Of a DNA stretch of 21,852 nucleotides, positions 14,687 through 21,852 are shown in pieces (position 1 is the first letter of the stretch; each line of letters begins with the position of its first letter). Position numbers and translations under genes: made by a program. This stretch comes from Bacillota bacterium (GTDB taxonomy: Bacteria > Bacillota > Clostridia > Christensenellales > Aristaeellaceae), in NCBI GenBank assembly GCA_023396045.1, contig JAEWXD010000044.1, positions 1 through 21,852 on the forward strand, given 5' to 3'. The notes under the pieces were generated by a model. That model searched no databases and had not been told where the DNA came from. It saw nothing but the letters and a program-made list of their open reading frames with translations.

Positions 14687-15062
14687 ACTCACCCTCCAAA
14701 AAACTTTTTAACATAACAATTAAATCGTTTGCAGAAATCCCTGCAATTTCTGCAAGTTCAGTTATTTCCTGCAGTTTTAATTCAATTTTTTTCAAATGCT
14801 CCTCTCTAATCAACTCTTTGTTTTGTGCAGCAACAAAGTTTCCTTTTCCTTGTATAGAATAAATAAAACCGTCCAATTCTAATTCGTCAAAAGCTCTTTT
14901 AGCAGTAATCATACTAATTCTAAGTTCTTTAGCTAAAAATCTTATAGAAGGCAATTGCTCATCTGCCATTAAATCGCCATTTATAATTTGGGCTTTTATT
15001 TGGTTTTTAATTTGCAAATAGATTGGCTCATCACTGAAATTATTAATTTGTATATTCATCAA
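14679..15062 (-). CDS. GntR-family regulator, YtrA subfamily
   Basis: 127 residues: an N-terminal winged helix-turn-helix (about 10-77, with PIYLQIKNQIKAQIINGDL, LPSIRFLAKELRIS and GKGNFV) and a short helical dimerisation tail of about 45 residues. That short tail is the mark of the YtrA subfamily, whose members usually repress the ABC transporter operon they lead. The layout fits exactly: it is the first gene of an overlapping regulator-ATPase-permease operon, with a palindrome over the promoter. AGGTGG lies 8 nt before the ATG. The inducer is unknown. Confidence 0.92.
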   Translation of the reverse strand: MMNIQINNFSDEPIYLQIKNQIKAQIINGDLMADEQLPSIRFLAKELRISMITAKRAFDELELDGFIYSIQGKGNFVAAQNKELIREEHLKKIELKLQEITELAEIAGISANDLIVMLKSFLEGEYE

Positions 15063-15088
15063 GCACCACCTAATGTTATTTGTGTATT

Positions 15089-15115
15089 AACTGTTATTAT
15101 TATACTATAACAGTT
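15089..15115. promoter_or_regulatory. Palindromic operator over the GntR operon promoter
   Basis: AACTGTTAT (15089-15097) and ATAACAGTT (15107-15115) form a perfect 9-bp inverted repeat with a 9-bp centre. The centre carries the -10 box, so a bound YtrA-type dimer would block RNA polymerase. This is the expected self-regulation site. Confidence 0.75.
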
Positions 15116-15127
15116 TGAATTTTGCAA
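15099..15127 (-). promoter_or_regulatory. Promoter for the GntR-ABC operon
   Basis: Read leftward: TTGCAA (15127-15122), 17-bp spacer, TATAAT (15104-15099), about 37 bp before the regulator start codon. Confidence 0.8.
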
Positions 15128-15158
15128 TCAGTTTTTGCATAAAAACTTGTTAAACAAA

Positions 15159-15190
15159 TAAACAGCATCACCTTTAGGTAATGCTGTTTA
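15159..15190 (-). terminator. Terminator of the three-gene envelope operon
   Basis: A 10-bp stem (15159-15168 with 15181-15190, TAAACAGCAT/ATGCTGTTTA), a C-A mismatch and a further short stem ACC/GGT around a 4-nt loop. On the leftward strand it is followed by the T-rich TTTGTTT. It lies 8 bp past the stop of the coiled-coil gene. Confidence 0.75.
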
Positions 15191-15198
15191 GTAAATTT

Positions 15199-15597
15199 TT
15201 ATTCTTCTGGCGTTTCTTCGCTTGTTTCGGTTTTGTTACTCAGTTCTGTATTTTCTGCATCTTCGGTTATGGTGTTATTTTCTTGTTCTTTTTGCAATTC
15301 TTTTTCTACTTTTGGGTTCATATAGGCCACATATTCAGCTTTCAGTAAAGAAAGTTCATCATCTATAGTAGAAACTTTGTGTAAAAGCTTTTCAATTTCT
15401 AAAGGAAACTGTTCGCCTTTTAGCCACAATTCATAGCTTATCTCGCTTAATTGCTTTAGCAAATCTTTCTTTTGGCTACTGAGTGTAAGTTCTCTGGTTT
15501 TAAACTTTGCGTTGTTTGCCATTCTATCTGCAGAACTGCTGATGCCTTCCAATGTTTTAATAAACAAATCTCTTGATTCACTAAAAATGTTTTTCAT
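15199..15597 (-). CDS. Coiled-coil protein of unknown function with acidic tail (132 aa)
   Basis: Not recognised as a named family. The first 35 residues are mixed-charge and helical; about 36-95 is heptad-rich and likely coiled coil (SSQKKDLLKQLSEISYELW ... VSTIDDELSLLKAEY); the last 30 are acidic and disordered (Glu/Thr/Asn). No signal peptide or membrane helix is seen, so it is probably cytoplasmic. The layout recalls small Clostridial proteins with a helical hairpin and a tail, but that is an impression, not an assignment. AGGAGG lies 6 nt before the ATG. It is the last gene of the operon, 9 bp after the putative hydrolase. Confidence 0.8.
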   Translation of the reverse strand: MKNIFSESRDLFIKTLEGISSSADRMANNAKFKTRELTLSSQKKDLLKQLSEISYELWLKGEQFPLEIEKLLHKVSTIDDELSLLKAEYVAYMNPKVEKELQKEQENNTITEDAENTELSNKTETSEETPEE

Positions 15598-15606
15598 ATT
15601 TTCCTC

Positions 15607-16602
15607 CTAAGGTTTAATCAAGTCATCTCGTAACCGGTATATTGTTGCGCCACGGTCTTTGCTATTAAATACATTTGCGAACCATTTTCCGGTTTTAATA
15701 GCGTTAAATTGCATATAGCCCCAGCGTATACCGTTTACACGTTTGCCAAACATGTTGCTATCTGTCCAATGTAAGTTGTCAGTTGTTTGGTCATAGTCTT
15801 CTATAAAGAAGAGGGAGTGGGGGCCGTTTCCACCACCATAATTTCCAACCATTTGAAAAAAGTCGCCTTTTTTAATCTGTGGCATGAGTGCATAAGCTTT
15901 TTTGTAGTTTTCTTCTTTATTTAGATTTTTATCATACTTAAATTGTTCTACAATTTCAAAAGGAGAACCATCTGCTGCACTTTCTATGCGCCATTCTAAA
16001 CCGTATTGATAAGGCTTGCTATCTAACAAACTGCGGTTTTTGGGCATGTGTAAGAGTAAATCCGGGTAAGCCTGCATTCTATAATCTTTAGAAAAAGTAT
16101 CAAATAAGCGCATTACAAAGTTTTTGCATACACCTATATGGTGGTCTTCTTCTGCAGGGGCAAAGTTATATTTTTTATCTTTAGAGTTGGCGAATGCCAA
16201 ATCTATCATCTTTTGTATTAACTCTTCTTTGGGGCTTATAATGGTTTGTACTTTGGTTTCGTTTATACCGGTAAAGTTTTCGTTTTCAAAGGCAGTAACT
16301 CGCAGTTCCATGCTTTGGGATGTAGGTATAAAACTAAATTCAGTAGAAACAGAAGCACCTTCTAATTTTACTTCTAAAACTTCGTTTTCAACTTGTAATA
16401 TAAGTTGATAGGATTTTGCGGTATTGGAACTCAATTCTACTTTCAATTTACCGCCATTTTGATAACTTTCAAAAGGCAGTGGCTGCATAATTTGAAAGGT
16501 AGGTTGCAAATGCAAATCATTCAAACTAAAGTCTTCTTCGGCTATTACCATAGTAGAAAGCAACAGCAAGCAAAGCATGCATAGGCATTTTTTCATAAGC
16601 AT
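15607..16602 (-). CDS. Secreted protein with putative Cys/His hydrolase domain (331 aa)
   Basis: A signal peptide of about 21 residues (MLMKKCLCMLCLLLLSTMVIA) has a hydrophobic core and ends in an Ala-type site. About 35-125 looks like a beta-rich Ig-like domain. About 126-331 has features of a papain/NlpC-like amidase or CHAP-type fold: Cys159 at the start of a helix (GVCKNFVMRLF), His262 at a strand start after a Gly-rich loop (GNYGGGNGPHSLFFIEDY), and an HWTDSNM motif with Asp281/Asn283. This is the usual Cys...His...Asn/Asp order, but the family is not recognised, so catalysis is inference. Start: an AAAGGA lies 4 nt before the first ATG and 10 nt before a second in frame. It is the middle gene of the envelope operon. 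Confidence 0.75.
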   Translation of the reverse strand: MLMKKCLCMLCLLLLSTMVIAEEDFSLNDLHLQPTFQIMQPLPFESYQNGGKLKVELSSNTAKSYQLILQVENEVLEVKLEGASVSTEFSFIPTSQSMELRVTAFENENFTGINETKVQTIISPKEELIQKMIDLAFANSKDKKYNFAPAEEDHHIGVCKNFVMRLFDTFSKDYRMQAYPDLLLHMPKNRSLLDSKPYQYGLEWRIESAADGSPFEIVEQFKYDKNLNKEENYKKAYALMPQIKKGDFFQMVGNYGGGNGPHSLFFIEDYDQTTDNLHWTDSNMFGKRVNGIRWGYMQFNAIKTGKWFANVFNSKDRGATIYRLRDDLIKP

Positions 16603-16615
16603 CGCATCCTTTCTG

Positions 16616-17152
16616 CTAATTTATATTCTGTATTTTGCTAATACTTTTAATAAGCCAACGCCCATTTTCGTGCACTAAGGTAGCTCGATATTTACCGCTT
16701 ATCCACTTGGGTGGGTAAAGTGCATTTTCATTGCCGCTGCTTAAAACTACTTGCCTGTATTGAGAAAGCACATTGCCGTCTATATTGGGTATACGCTCAA
16801 TAAAATCTACACTGGCACTGGAATCCCAAGGCCAAGTCCATAACGAAGTGATTTGCAGGCGGTGATCTATCCCACGTATTTTATACCAAGAATAGGGGGA
16901 TTTGTTTTGTATTTTTAATTGTAAACTATCATCTCTATCTATATATGCCGGTAAAAAGTATTTTTCTAATTCTTTGGTTTCATCACTGTACATGATCACC
17001 TGGGCACGCTTTGCCATACCATCTTTTAATACCACGTATATATCCGCAGCATTCATAAAATAATAAAATGTGAGGGAAAAAACAGCCAATAAAGAGCTTA
17101 TGATAAATAACCTGCCTACAATGTACCATACAAATCGGCGAATAAATTTCAT
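16616..17152 (-). CDS. Single-pass membrane protein of unknown function (178 aa)
   Basis: Not recognised. A short basic N-terminus (MKFIRR) and one membrane helix (about 8-33) place a domain of about 140 residues outside the cell. It begins MNAADIYVVLKDGMAKRAQVIM and ends with a hydrophobic/aromatic beta pattern (KWISGKYRATLVHENGRWLIKSI) that resembles NTF2-like or Calx-type secondary structure only loosely. Strong GGAGG upstream. It is the first gene of an operon with the secreted hydrolase-like protein (13 bp gap) and the coiled-coil protein, which suggests an envelope role, but no function can be assigned. Confidence 0.8.
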   Translation of the reverse strand: MKFIRRFVWYIVGRLFIISSLLAVFSLTFYYFMNAADIYVVLKDGMAKRAQVIMYSDETKELEKYFLPAYIDRDDSLQLKIQNKSPYSWYKIRGIDHRLQITSLWTWPWDSSASVDFIERIPNIDGNVLSQYRQVVLSSGNENALYPPKWISGKYRATLVHENGRWLIKSISKIQNIN

Positions 17153-17185
17153 GCTTTCCCTCCTTTTATTATTTTTCTGATAATC

Positions 17186-17214
17186 ATTATACTAAAAAAA
17201 CGTTGCTATATCAA
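17186..17214 (-). promoter_or_regulatory. Promoter of the three-gene envelope operon, nested in a terminator
   Basis: Read leftward: TTGATA (17214-17209), 17-bp spacer, TATAAT (17191-17186), 34 bp before the start codon. The -35 box lies in the loop and arm of the terminator of the preceding gene and the spacer contains its T tract. Confidence 0.75.
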
Positions 17215-17229
17215 TCAATATAGCAACGT
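17193..17229 (-). terminator. Terminator of the peptidoglycan-binding protein gene
   Basis: A 12-bp perfect stem ACGTTGCTATAT/ATATAGCAACGT (17200-17211 with 17218-17229), a 6-nt loop, then seven T on the leftward strand. It lies 9 bp past the stop codon. Confidence 0.9.
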
Positions 17230-17238
17230 AGTTGTAAA

Positions 17239-19617
17239 TTAACGAATTTGTTGTGTTTGTTGCCAACCCAGTTCTACAACATTCTGGTGGGTGGTTGCAT
17301 AGGGCCCAATGGCCTGTACTTGTGCCAATGTTCTTGGGAAGTGTATGCATAAGTGACCCGGGAAGTTATTGTTCCTATTGCTGTTAAATGTACCGTGGGG
17401 CACATTGTGCGTGGTTGCCATATATACTTCACCATTGCTAAAGCTTACCCAAATTGGTTTTGGTGTCCAAGTGGTTTTGCCGGCAAAAGCACGGTTCATA
17501 TTCTCGGTGTCTTGTGCTGTAATAGGAACCGCATCTGCGTGAGAACCGGTACTGAATATACGCAATTGCCAAGAGATACCGGTGTTATAGTCGTAGGCGG
17601 TAATGTTGGGGTATTGCCTGCACAATGCTCGCAAGGAGGTATACCAATTTTCAAATTTAACTTGGGATGCCACAGGGCTGTAGCTTAAAGCTGGTGCTTC
17701 AGGCTTAGGTGTTGGGGAGGTACCCGGTGCTAATTTCGCTTCATTGCTTTGTAATGCTTGTAAAGTCAATGCGCCAGCAATACCATCATTTTTCAAGTTG
17801 TTTCTACTTTGAAACTGTATCAAAGCCAATTGTGTATTTGCACCAAATTTGCCGTCTGCAGTACCTTGTAAATAACCCAAACGTATTAAAAGATTTTGCA
17901 ATTCTCGTACTGCGGGGCTATTAGTGCCACGTTTTAAAATCGGCGTGTTGGTGGTATCGTTTTTTTCAATGGCATTGGAATATAGTAGGCTTAAAGTCAT
18001 TGCACCGGCAGTGCCGTCTGCAGTAAGCTTATTTGCTTTTTGAAATTTAGTAACTGCTTTTTGGGTGGATTTACCATAAACTCCGTCAGCAGTGCCTTGC
18101 AAGTAACTTAATGCAATCAGTCTTTCCTGAAGTCGCTTTACAGCTTCACCTTTATCGCCTAAACGCAATGAAACAGAAAGTGGAGCAGGGGTGGTAGATG
18201 GGGTTGAAAAACTATTAAAAGATTGTGCTTGTGTAGAATAGAGTAGTTTTAAAGCATCTATACTTGCAATACCATCTTGGATTAAATTGTTTTGAGCTTG
18301 GAATTGTAGCAGGGCGGCTCTATCATCGGCTTGAAATTTACCGTCTTTCCGTGCATTATAATATCCCAATTCTGTTAGGCGTATTTGCATGTAACGAACA
18401 TCTTCGCCATTGTCGCCTTGCTTTATGCTGCGGTTTATACTATTGATTTCTGGATAGTTAATTTGTGTAGTTATTTGGGGAACGATGTTGGCATTGCTTA
18501 TATCAACAGCAACACCGGACATGGTTCCATCCTTTTTAATTGCGTTTTGGGAAAACATAACACTTAGTGTTTGTGTACCTGCAACGCCATCTTGCTTTAA
18601 TTTGTTGTTCTTTTGGAATGCTTTTACCGCATCTATTGTAACGGTATCATATTTGCCGTTCGCTTTACCGTCCAAGTATCCCAGGCCAATTAAAACTTTT
18701 TGTAGGTTTTTTACCTCTGTGCCTTTAGAGCTGCTTGTCAACTTTTCTGTAGGCATAGGTGGTAGTGGGGTTGGTGCCGGTGCAGCTTTTACGCTTACAT
18801 TATTAGGTATCGCAATTTGGCTGTATAGCAATGCCAATGTTTCGGCGCTTGCTTTGCCACTATTTTTGCGAATTCCATTTTTGGCTTGGAATTTAGCAAT
18901 GGCATTGCGTGTGCGCATATCAAAAGAACGGGTAATATCAAAATTATAGTAGTTTAATTCTTTTAAACGTATTTGTAAATCTGCCACCGCTTGCCCGCGG
19001 TTGCCATATTCCATAGGTGTACCTGCAATAGGAGGCAATGTTTTTACTTTGGTGCGGATTTTGTTGGCGTTTTTCGCACCTGTATCAAAAATTAATTTTT
19101 GTACAGCATCGCCTGCTTTGCCATCTGCCTTTAATCCGTTGATTTTTTGAAACCGCATTACGGCATCTTTGGTGGATTTTCCATAATTGGCATCAATCTC
19201 ACCTTTGTAAAAACGAAGCTCGGTTAAGGCTTCCTGCAAGGCCATTACTTCATATCCTTGGGAACCTTGGCTTAACAGGTTGTATTTAGCAGGCTCTGGT
19301 GTAGGGCTTGGTGCTGGTGTAGGTGTAGGTTCTGTGCCAATCTGCACAAAACTTTGTAAAATATAACCTTTTTTATTGTTGTATGTTACTTCATAAAACT
19401 TTCCACTCTTTGCAAGTATGGTAATTACGGCACCTTGCGGTACAGTGGTTTCTACTATGCTATTTAAACTGGCACGTTTACGCATTTTTACATTGTCGGT
19501 TGCAAGGCCATCACTTGGAAATTTTGCAAAAGCTATGTTTGTAAAAAGTACGCTGAATGTGCATAACAAAGCCAACGTACTTGCCATTATCTTTTTGTAT
19601 ATAGAAAAGTGTTTCAT
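17239..19617 (-). CDS. Secreted protein with SH3b domain, six peptidoglycan-binding repeats and an uncharacterised C-terminal domain
   Basis: 792 residues from the ATG at 19617; an in-frame TTG at 19629 is less likely. A signal peptide of about 31 residues ends ...TNIAFA. An SH3b-type domain follows (about 38-95; MRKRASLNSIVETTVPQGA, GYILQSF), then a Pro/Thr linker (TPTPAPSPTPEP). Six PG_binding_1-type repeats lie near 116-180, 205-268, 297-360, 400-465, 487-550 and 564-625, each with an LQxxLxxLGY helix, a DGxYGxxT turn and FQxxNxLxxDGxAG. Repeats 5 and 6 are the most alike. After a second TPTPKPE linker comes a domain of about 145 residues with FSTGSHADAVPIT, TWTPKPIWV and VPHGTF...GHLCIHFPR. 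It should bind the cell wall; the last domain may be enzymatic (His741, Cys757). It is monocistronic, with its own promoter and terminator, and divergent from greA. Confidence 0.9.
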   Translation of the reverse strand: MKHFSIYKKIMASTLALLCTFSVLFTNIAFAKFPSDGLATDNVKMRKRASLNSIVETTVPQGAVITILAKSGKFYEVTYNNKKGYILQSFVQIGTEPTPTPAPSPTPEPAKYNLLSQGSQGYEVMALQEALTELRFYKGEIDANYGKSTKDAVMRFQKINGLKADGKAGDAVQKLIFDTGAKNANKIRTKVKTLPPIAGTPMEYGNRGQAVADLQIRLKELNYYNFDITRSFDMRTRNAIAKFQAKNGIRKNSGKASAETLALLYSQIAIPNNVSVKAAPAPTPLPPMPTEKLTSSSKGTEVKNLQKVLIGLGYLDGKANGKYDTVTIDAVKAFQKNNKLKQDGVAGTQTLSVMFSQNAIKKDGTMSGVAVDISNANIVPQITTQINYPEINSINRSIKQGDNGEDVRYMQIRLTELGYYNARKDGKFQADDRAALLQFQAQNNLIQDGIASIDALKLLYSTQAQSFNSFSTPSTTPAPLSVSLRLGDKGEAVKRLQERLIALSYLQGTADGVYGKSTQKAVTKFQKANKLTADGTAGAMTLSLLYSNAIEKNDTTNTPILKRGTNSPAVRELQNLLIRLGYLQGTADGKFGANTQLALIQFQSRNNLKNDGIAGALTLQALQSNEAKLAPGTSPTPKPEAPALSYSPVASQVKFENWYTSLRALCRQYPNITAYDYNTGISWQLRIFSTGSHADAVPITAQDTENMNRAFAGKTTWTPKPIWVSFSNGEVYMATTHNVPHGTFNSNRNNNFPGHLCIHFPRTLAQVQAIGPYATTHQNVVELGWQQTQQIR

Positions 19618-19648
19618 GAAACCCCCCAAAAATCAAAATACTATTATT

Positions 19649-19677
19649 ATTGTAATAAATATACCGCTCAGTGTCAA
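19649..19677 (-). promoter_or_regulatory. Promoter of the peptidoglycan-binding protein gene
   Basis: Read leftward: perfect TTGACA (19677-19672), 17-bp spacer, TACAAT (19654-19649), 31 bp before the start codon. Confidence 0.8.
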
Positions 19678-19745
19678 TATAAATTTAATATTTCTGTAAT
19701 ATTATAAATATGAAACTTTGTTTAGTATGGAATTTATTAAAACAA

Positions 19746-19775
19746 TTGACAAAACTTTTAAAACTGTACTATAAT
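19746..19775 (+). promoter_or_regulatory. Promoter of greA-lysS
   Basis: Perfect TTGACA (19746-19751), 18-bp spacer, perfect TATAAT (19770-19775), 71 bp before the greA start. It is the strongest match in the window and is back-to-back with the promoter of the leftward gene. The leader holds only a weak GGGC/GCCT stem. Confidence 0.85.
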
Positions 19776-19846
19776 ACTACTTTGCAGGGCAATTTGCCTT
19801 TATTAACATTGTATATTTTACAAATTTTATATATATGGAGGATACT

Positions 19847-20338
19847 ATGGCTACAGAAACAAATGTAAGAGAACTTACTGTCGAAGGTATGCAGAATGCA
19901 AAAGAAAGATTATCTTATTTAACCGGTGTTCGTCGCCAAGAAATTGCGGATCAAATCGCAACAGCAAGAGGTTTTGGTGACTTATCTGAAAACGCAGAAT
20001 ACGACCAGGCTTTAAATGAACAAAGCCGTTTAGAAGCAGAAATTCAAGAATTGGATGCCTATATTCGTAACGCCGTTGTTGTAGATGATAAAAAAATCAA
20101 ATCCAATGTGGCTGGTATTGGTACTACCGTTACCGTGGAAGACTTGGAAATGGCAGAAACATTAACCTGGGATTTGGTTGGTGCAAGAGAAAGCGACCCT
20201 TCCAATGGTAAAATTTCTATAGAAAGCCCCATTGGTGTTGCACTAAACGGCCATAAAAAAGGCGAAACTGTAAAGGTGGAATCCCCTGGCGGTATGTATG
20301 AACTGCAAATTAAAAAAATAGAACGTACTAAAAAATAA
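19847..20338 (+). CDS. greA: Transcription elongation factor GreA
   Basis: 163 residues. It rescues backtracked RNA polymerase by stimulating transcript cleavage. The N-terminal coiled coil carries the acidic tip in ARGFGDLSENAEYDQA; the C-terminal FKBP-like domain includes ESDPSNGKISIESPIGVALNGHKKGE. The start at 19847 is chosen because GGAGG lies 5 nt upstream; the in-frame ATG at 19835 would make the ribosome binding site part of the coding sequence. lysS begins 13 bp after its stop, a gene order common in Clostridia. Confidence 0.96.
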   Translation: MATETNVRELTVEGMQNAKERLSYLTGVRRQEIADQIATARGFGDLSENAEYDQALNEQSRLEAEIQELDAYIRNAVVVDDKKIKSNVAGIGTTVTVEDLEMAETLTWDLVGARESDPSNGKISIESPIGVALNGHKKGETVKVESPGGMYELQIKKIERTKK

Positions 20339-20351
20339 TTTGGAGGCAATC

Positions 20352-21852
20352 ATGGCAGAAGAACAAGTACAAAATGTACCTTTAACTGCGCAAGAACTTT
20401 CTGAGCAAGAAGGCATTCGCAGAGAAAAATTAAATAAACTTATAGAAGAAGGTAATAGCCCCTATGTTATTACCAAATTCCCTATCAATAGCGATTCTCA
20501 AACTATTGCAGCAAACTTTGAAAGCTTAGAAGGTAAGGATGTAACCATTGCCGGCCGTATTATGAGCAAAAGGGTAATGGGCAAAGCTTCCTTTGTGCAC
20601 GTTTTAGATGGTGAAGGTAAAATCCAAGTATATATCCGTAGAGATGATATCGGCACCGATGAATACCAGGCTTTTAAAGCAATGGACCTTGGCGATATCA
20701 TTGGTATTGAAGGCTATGTTTTCCGTACTCAAAAAGGCGAAATCTCTGTACATGCCAAAAAGCTTACCTTATTAACCAAAAGTTTGAAAGTTTTGCCGGA
20801 AAAATACCACGGCTTAAAGGATACAGACTTACGTTACAGACAACGCTACCTGGATATGATCGTAAATCCGGAAGTAAAAGAAACCTTTATCAAGCGTTCT
20901 AAAATTATTTCTGCTGTTCGTGAATTTTTAGATTCCAGAGGCTTTGTAGAAGTAGATACCCCGGTATTACAAACCATTGAAATTGGCGCTGCTTCTAAAA
21001 CCTTTAAAACGCACCATAACGCATTGGATATTGATATGTTCCTGCGTATAGAAACCGAACTCTACCTCAAACGTCTTATCGTTGGTGGTATGAATAAAGT
21101 TTATGAAGTGGGTAGAATTTTCCGTAACGAAGGTATGGATGCAACTCATAACCCGGAATTTACTTCTGTAGAAACCTACCAAGCTTATGTAGATTATAAA
21201 GAAGTTATGGATATGGTAGAAGAACTCTACTCCTTTGTTGCCATCAAAGCTTGTGGCAGCACCAGCATTCCTTCCGGCGAAAACTCCATCAATTTACAAA
21301 CACCATGGCCAAGGCTTACCATGGCAGAGTCTGTACAAAAATATGCCGGTGTAAATTATTACGACTGGAAATCTGACGAAGAAGCGCGCGCTTGTGCCAA
21401 AGCCCACAACGTAGAAGTAGAAAAAGATCACACCAAGGGGGATGTTCTTGCCGCTTTCTTTGACGCTTTTGTAGAACACGAACTTGTACAACCGGTATTT
21501 ATTACAGACTACCCGGTGGCCATTTCTCCACTTGCAAAACGCAAACCGGAAGACCCTGAATTTACAGAACGTTTTGAATTCTTTATCAACTGCCATGAAA
21601 TGGGCAACGCCTTCTCTGAATTAAACGACCCTATCGATCAACGCAAACGCTTTGAAGAACAGGTTGCCAAACGCAGAGCCGAAGGTATTAACGCCAGCAT
21701 TGATGAAGACTTCCTTAACGCATTGGAATATGGCATGCCACCAACAGGCGGTTTGGGCTTTGGTATAGACCGTATGGTTATGCTTTTTACCAACCAACAA
21801 AGCATCCGTGATGTATTGCTGTTCCCGACAATGAAGTCCTTACCGAACGACA
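20352..21852 (+). CDS. lysS: Lysine--tRNA ligase, class II (partial, 3' end outside window)
   Basis: About 500 residues are visible with no stop before the window ends, close to the normal length. It charges tRNA-Lys. An N-terminal OB-fold anticodon-binding domain (about 60-145, VTIAGRIMSKRVMGKASFVHV) precedes the class II catalytic core: motif 1 around FLDSRGFVEVDTPVL, motif 2 with FRNEGMDATHNPEF and motif 3 with GGLGFGIDRMVML. NAFSELNDP is present. Two otherwise near-invariant stretches deviate: EIGAASKTF (210-218) where PGGAxARPF is usual, and RIETELYLKRL where RIAPELYLKRL is usual. The lysine-binding Gly and Glu in these stretches (Gly212, Glu236) are kept. GGAGG lies 5 nt before the ATG; it is co-transcribed with greA. 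Confidence 0.96.
   Translation, partial: MAEEQVQNVPLTAQELSEQEGIRREKLNKLIEEGNSPYVITKFPINSDSQTIAANFESLEGKDVTIAGRIMSKRVMGKASFVHVLDGEGKIQVYIRRDDIGTDEYQAFKAMDLGDIIGIEGYVFRTQKGEISVHAKKLTLLTKSLKVLPEKYHGLKDTDLRYRQRYLDMIVNPEVKETFIKRSKIISAVREFLDSRGFVEVDTPVLQTIEIGAASKTFKTHHNALDIDMFLRIETELYLKRLIVGGMNKVYEVGRIFRNEGMDATHNPEFTSVETYQAYVDYKEVMDMVEELYSFVAIKACGSTSIPSGENSINLQTPWPRLTMAESVQKYAGVNYYDWKSDEEARACAKAHNVEVEKDHTKGDVLAAFFDAFVEHELVQPVFITDYPVAISPLAKRKPEDPEFTERFEFFINCHEMGNAFSELNDPIDQRKRFEEQVAKRRAEGINASIDEDFLNALEYGMPPTGGLGFGIDRMVMLFTNQQSIRDVLLFPTMKSLPND

Noticed and set aside
18485..18949. 154-codon open frame on the plus strand
   Set aside because: It lies antisense to the repeat-rich peptidoglycan-binding gene, has no ribosome binding site and its protein is low-complexity hydrophobic; it is a shadow of the coding strand.
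17700..19300. Regularly spaced similar segments that might suggest a repeat array or CRISPR
   Set aside because: They are degenerate at DNA level, spaced about 240-300 bp, and are explained by protein-level PG_binding repeats; there are no short identical repeats with unique spacers.
19776..19846. Small GGGC...GCCT stem in the greA leader as a riboswitch, T-box or terminator
   Set aside because: Only about five base pairs with no T tract directly after it and no T-box or specifier features.

Overview
The window looks like chromosome from a low-GC Gram-positive bacterium, most likely a member of Clostridia (Bacillota). Four things point that way: an AT-rich backbone with strong AGGAGG-type ribosome binding sites and sigma-A-like promoters, the rpsO-pnp-M16 peptidase and greA-lysS gene orders, a Lit-family membrane protein, and a secreted repeat protein with SH3 and peptidoglycan-binding domains and TPTPAPSP linkers. 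No genus can be named from the sequence.

Layout. (1) 1-1400 is a visibly more GC-rich, foreign-looking module: a 28-residue membrane peptide, a small ribbon-helix-helix-like protein, a terminator and an IS30-family transposase. (2) 1400-1905 is very AT-rich and holds two tandem, related, aromatic-rich small reading frames. (3) 1906-7357 runs rightward: aroA-aroC-lit (overlapping operon), lepB, a HAD phosphatase with a DegV protein, and secG. (4) 7379-11702 runs leftward: rpsO, pnp, M16 peptidase and a small membrane protein, with hairpins between the first three. (5) 11850-15062 runs leftward: an MFS transporter, and a GntR (YtrA-type) regulator-ABC ATPase-permease operon. Both units have palindromes at their promoters. 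(6) 15199-19617 runs leftward: a three-gene envelope operon (single-TM protein, secreted putative Cys/His hydrolase, coiled-coil protein) and upstream of it the large secreted peptidoglycan-binding protein. (7) 19847-21852 runs rightward: greA and lysS, the latter cut by the window end.

The genes group into shikimate/chorismate synthesis, protein export and lipoprotein/envelope processing (Lit, LepB, SecG, M16, the peptidoglycan-binding protein and its neighbours), RNA and translation housekeeping (rpsO, pnp, greA, lysS), and two regulated transport units. The points most worth a second look are: a chorismate synthase that lacks the first invariant active-site histidine (GTSRG in place of GESHG); an EPSP synthase with Ala at the Gly96 position; duplicated aromatic-rich mini-ORFs in front of aroA; a 12-bp perfect inverted repeat flanking the MFS -10 box; a promoter nested inside a terminator; and an uncharacterised C-terminal His/Cys domain on the peptidoglycan-binding protein. 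I did not find a clear, wholly new multi-gene system.
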